Assembly (NCBI RefSeq): GCF_016820575.1
Contig: NZ_JAEMQH010000003.1
Coordinates: 124,001-188,000, forward strand
Source: Marinobacter sediminum
GTDB lineage: Bacteria; Pseudomonadota; Gammaproteobacteria; Pseudomonadales; Oleiphilaceae
Direction of reading: 5' to 3'
DNA: 64,000 bases
Of this stretch, positions 62,163 to 64,000 are shown piece by piece. The notes under the pieces were generated by a model. It did no database searches and was not told the origin of the DNA. It saw only the letters and a list, made by a program, of their open reading frames with translations. Position numbers and translations under genes: made by a program. Within the stretch, counting starts at the first letter, position 1; each line of letters begins with the position of its first letter.

Positions 62163-64000
62163 ATGACGAACACAAAGGATCTTCCTCTACGACAGCTCCT
62201 GCAATTTCGTAACGCGTGGATTGCCTGGCTGATTTTTTTTGTCGTGCTTGGCGTTACTGTTCTGCTTTGGCAGGTGTCGATCCACTTGGTCGATGAGCGC
62301 ACCCAGGCCCGTTTCCGCACTCAGACCCTCCAGCTTAAGACCGCGATTGAAGAACGTTTGCTGAACTACGAGCAAGTGCTGGCGGGCAGCGCTGGTCTGT
62401 TCTCCGTTGCAGGCGATGTCTCCCGAGACGAGTGGCGCGTTTACGTCGACAAGGTCGACATTGATCGCTATTACCCGGGTATCCAGGGGATCGGTTACGT
62501 CAAGCGCATCGGGGTCCGGCAGATGGCCGACCATATCTCTTCGGTGCGAAAAGAGGGTGTCTACAATTACCTGGTCAGTCCTCTCGGCACCGGTCCCTAC
62601 TATTACCCAATGGTATATCTGGAGCCCGGCACTGACCGCAACCACCGGGCACTGGGCTACGATGCCTTCAGCGATCCAGTGCATCGCAGGGCCATGGAGC
62701 TGGCGCGGGACGAAGCCAAGCCAACGGTGACCGCCAAGGTGGTGCTGATTCAGGAAGAAGTGGCCGAAGATCAGGCCAGCTTTCTGATGTACTACCCGGT
62801 GTATCAGGGTGGGGCGGTGCCGGAGCTCCGCAACGAACGGCAGATGATGCTGGCGGGATTTGTCTTCAGTGCGTTCCGGATGAATAACCTGATTGATGGC
62901 ATCGTCGGGCTGATTTCACCTTTTCTGGATGTCCGTATCTACGATAACGGAGCGGTCAGCCGTGACAACCTGATGTACGGCTCGAATCTGGGGTCCCTGG
63001 ATAACGACTTCAGTTTCCAGATGAGCCAGACGCTGAATGCTGGCGGCCGGGAATGGCTGCTCCAGACCCGGTCCACGCCCGCCTTTGATTTCCTGGCCGC
63101 GGACCCGCGGCCACCCATTGTGTTGGGTAGCGGCATTGTCATCAGTGTTCTGTTGTTTTTGTTTGTGTTGGCCCTGATCCGGTCGCGTCTGATGGCACAG
63201 ATCAGTGCCGGGCGCTATCGGGCCATTACCGAAGGCGCGGCCAGCGTGACCCTGGTGCTGGACCGTGCTGGCCAGGCCTCCTATGCCAGTCCCTCCAGCG
63301 ACGAAATTCTGGGCTTCGATCCAGGCGAGATTGCGTCGCTTAACCTTGAAACCCTGGTGTATGTCGACGACTGGCCGAAGTTGCAGCAAGGCTTCGAGGA
63401 CGCCATCGGGGCTCCCGGAGTGCAGCAACCAGTGATTAGGGCCCGCGTCCGTGACTCGGAAGGCCGTTGGCGCGATATGGATTGCACCTATACCGCAATG
63501 CTCTCGGTGCCCGGCGTGAATGGCGTGGTGCTCAGCCTGCGCGACCTGACGCAGCTGAAGGCGGCCCAGACAGAGCTGCACCGGTTGGCGTTTTACGATC
63601 CGTTGACGGGACTGCCGAACCGGCAGTTATTCCGTGATCGGCTTAATCATGCTGTGCGTCGTTGCCGGCGCAGTGGTGAGCCGGCCGCGCTGATGTTCCT
63701 GGATCTGGACGGTTTTAAGCGGATCAACGACACCCTCGGGCACGATGCCGGCGATGAGTTGCTGCGCCAGGTTGCCGAGTGGTTGGAAGGCTGTGTCCGC
63801 GAGGAGGATTCGGTAGCCCGGTTGGGTGGTGATGAGTTTGTTGTTTTGCTGTCCCGGGTGGGTGAATCGGAGGCTGCCGGTAAGGTGGCGGAAACGATTT
63901 TGCACCGGCTGTGCCAGCGTGTCCGGCTTAGTGAGCATGAAGTCGGTATCACCGTCAGTATCGGTATCACCATGATTCCGCAGGACAGTGAGGATCCCGG
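62163..64000 (+). CDS. CHASE-PAS-GGDEF membrane diguanylate cyclase (partial at window end)
   Basis: The frame is open from ATG at 62163 to the window end (about 612 codons). An N-terminal helix (WIAWLIFFVVLGVTVLLWQV) precedes a CHASE-type periplasmic domain (YYPGIQGIGYVKRIG, NHRALGYDAFSDPVHRRAME). A second helix (VLGSGIVISVLLFLFVLALI) leads to a PAS domain (ASVTLVLDRAGQASYASPSS). A GGDEF domain follows with LAFYDPLTGLPNRQLF, and the intact GGDEF signature is at residues 555-559 (ARLGGDEFVVLL), so diguanylate cyclase activity is expected. Whether an EAL domain follows cannot be seen. Hmm-scan-type signals such as the FYDPLTGLPNR opening are typical. Confidence 0.9.
   Translation, partial: MTNTKDLPLRQLLQFRNAWIAWLIFFVVLGVTVLLWQVSIHLVDERTQARFRTQTLQLKTAIEERLLNYEQVLAGSAGLFSVAGDVSRDEWRVYVDKVDIDRYYPGIQGIGYVKRIGVRQMADHISSVRKEGVYNYLVSPLGTGPYYYPMVYLEPGTDRNHRALGYDAFSDPVHRRAMELARDEAKPTVTAKVVLIQEEVAEDQASFLMYYPVYQGGAVPELRNERQMMLAGFVFSAFRMNNLIDGIVGLISPFLDVRIYDNGAVSRDNLMYGSNLGSLDNDFSFQMSQTLNAGGREWLLQTRSTPAFDFLAADPRPPIVLGSGIVISVLLFLFVLALIRSRLMAQISAGRYRAITEGAASVTLVLDRAGQASYASPSSDEILGFDPGEIASLNLETLVYVDDWPKLQQGFEDAIGAPGVQQPVIRARVRDSEGRWRDMDCTYTAMLSVPGVNGVVLSLRDLTQLKAAQTELHRLAFYDPLTGLPNRQLFRDRLNHAVRRCRRSGEPAALMFLDLDGFKRINDTLGHDAGDELLRQVAEWLEGCVREEDSVARLGGDEFVVLLSRVGESEAAGKVAETILHRLCQRVRLSEHEVGITVSIGITMIPQDSEDP

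Overview
The window is an ordinary-looking, gene-dense chromosomal segment of a GC-rich gammaproteobacterium. Pseudomonas-like gene orders (rpoE/algU-rseA-rseB-rseC-mucD, ffh-rpsP-rimM-trmD-rplS-xerD-dsbC-hom-thrC-recJ-prfB-lysS), a TAXI-type TRAP transporter, ornithine-lipid genes and HopJ/DUF1244 proteins beside minCDE suggest a marine Marinobacter-like organism; the genus is inferred from protein content only. I see no prophage, complete insertion sequence, CRISPR array, rRNA or tRNA.

Layout. 1-2.6 kb: end of a RimK-linked zinc protease gene, rimK, an M14-type deacylase and a YjbQ protein in one overlapping run. 2.7-9.4 kb: a C4-acid-like module, with a candidate sigma-54 promoter and upstream palindrome, a TAXI binding protein, a fused TRAP permease, and a DctB/DctD-like two-component pair. 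9.5-11.3 kb: chemotaxis receptor with terminator. 11.3-14 kb (minus): PhoH/PIN ATPase, CBS pair, START-domain protein. 14.1-15.2 kb: DUF2804 protein. 15.2-17.8 kb (minus): DUF1244-hopJ-minC-minD-minE, with the first three joined by 1-3 nt overlaps. 17.8-20.7 kb: dinB under a clear LexA box, then a glycosyltransferase and PAP2 phosphatase on the other strand. 20.8-25.2 kb: aldo-keto reductase, a small secreted protein, an acetyl-CoA hydrolase/transferase family protein, an FKBP isomerase. 25.2-26.8 kb (minus): olsB-olsA-like ornithine-lipid genes behind a four-repeat Pho box. 27-29.4 kb: RstA/RstB-like pair. 29.7-33.7 kb: glpK, an orphan ABC ATPase downstream of argF, grxD. 33.7-39.3 kb (minus): TonB-like protein with a hexanucleotide repeat, DUF1631 protein, a 400-nt intergenic region with a possible 41-codon ORF, CorB-like protein, YpjD-like cytochrome assembly protein. 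39.4-53.2 kb (plus): SRP/ribosome/tRNA housekeeping, recombinase, threonine biosynthesis, recJ, frameshifted prfB, lysS, ung. 53.2-57.6 kb (minus): HDOD protein, ygfZ, ygfX, sdhE, nadB. 57.6-62 kb: envelope-stress sigma factor operon with a probable autoregulated promoter. 62.1 kb to the end: a CHASE-PAS-GGDEF protein running off the window.

The most useful non-gene observations are the sigma-54/palindrome pair in front of the TRAP genes, the Pho box in front of olsBA, the LexA box that rules out the longest dinB start, the DUF1244-HopJ-MinCDE linkage, the RF2 frameshift site, the hexanucleotide repeat inside the TonB-like gene, and the structured region at 36.9-37.06 kb. I found no clearly new multi-gene system; the closest candidates are the RimK/M14 cluster and the HopJ-Min unit.
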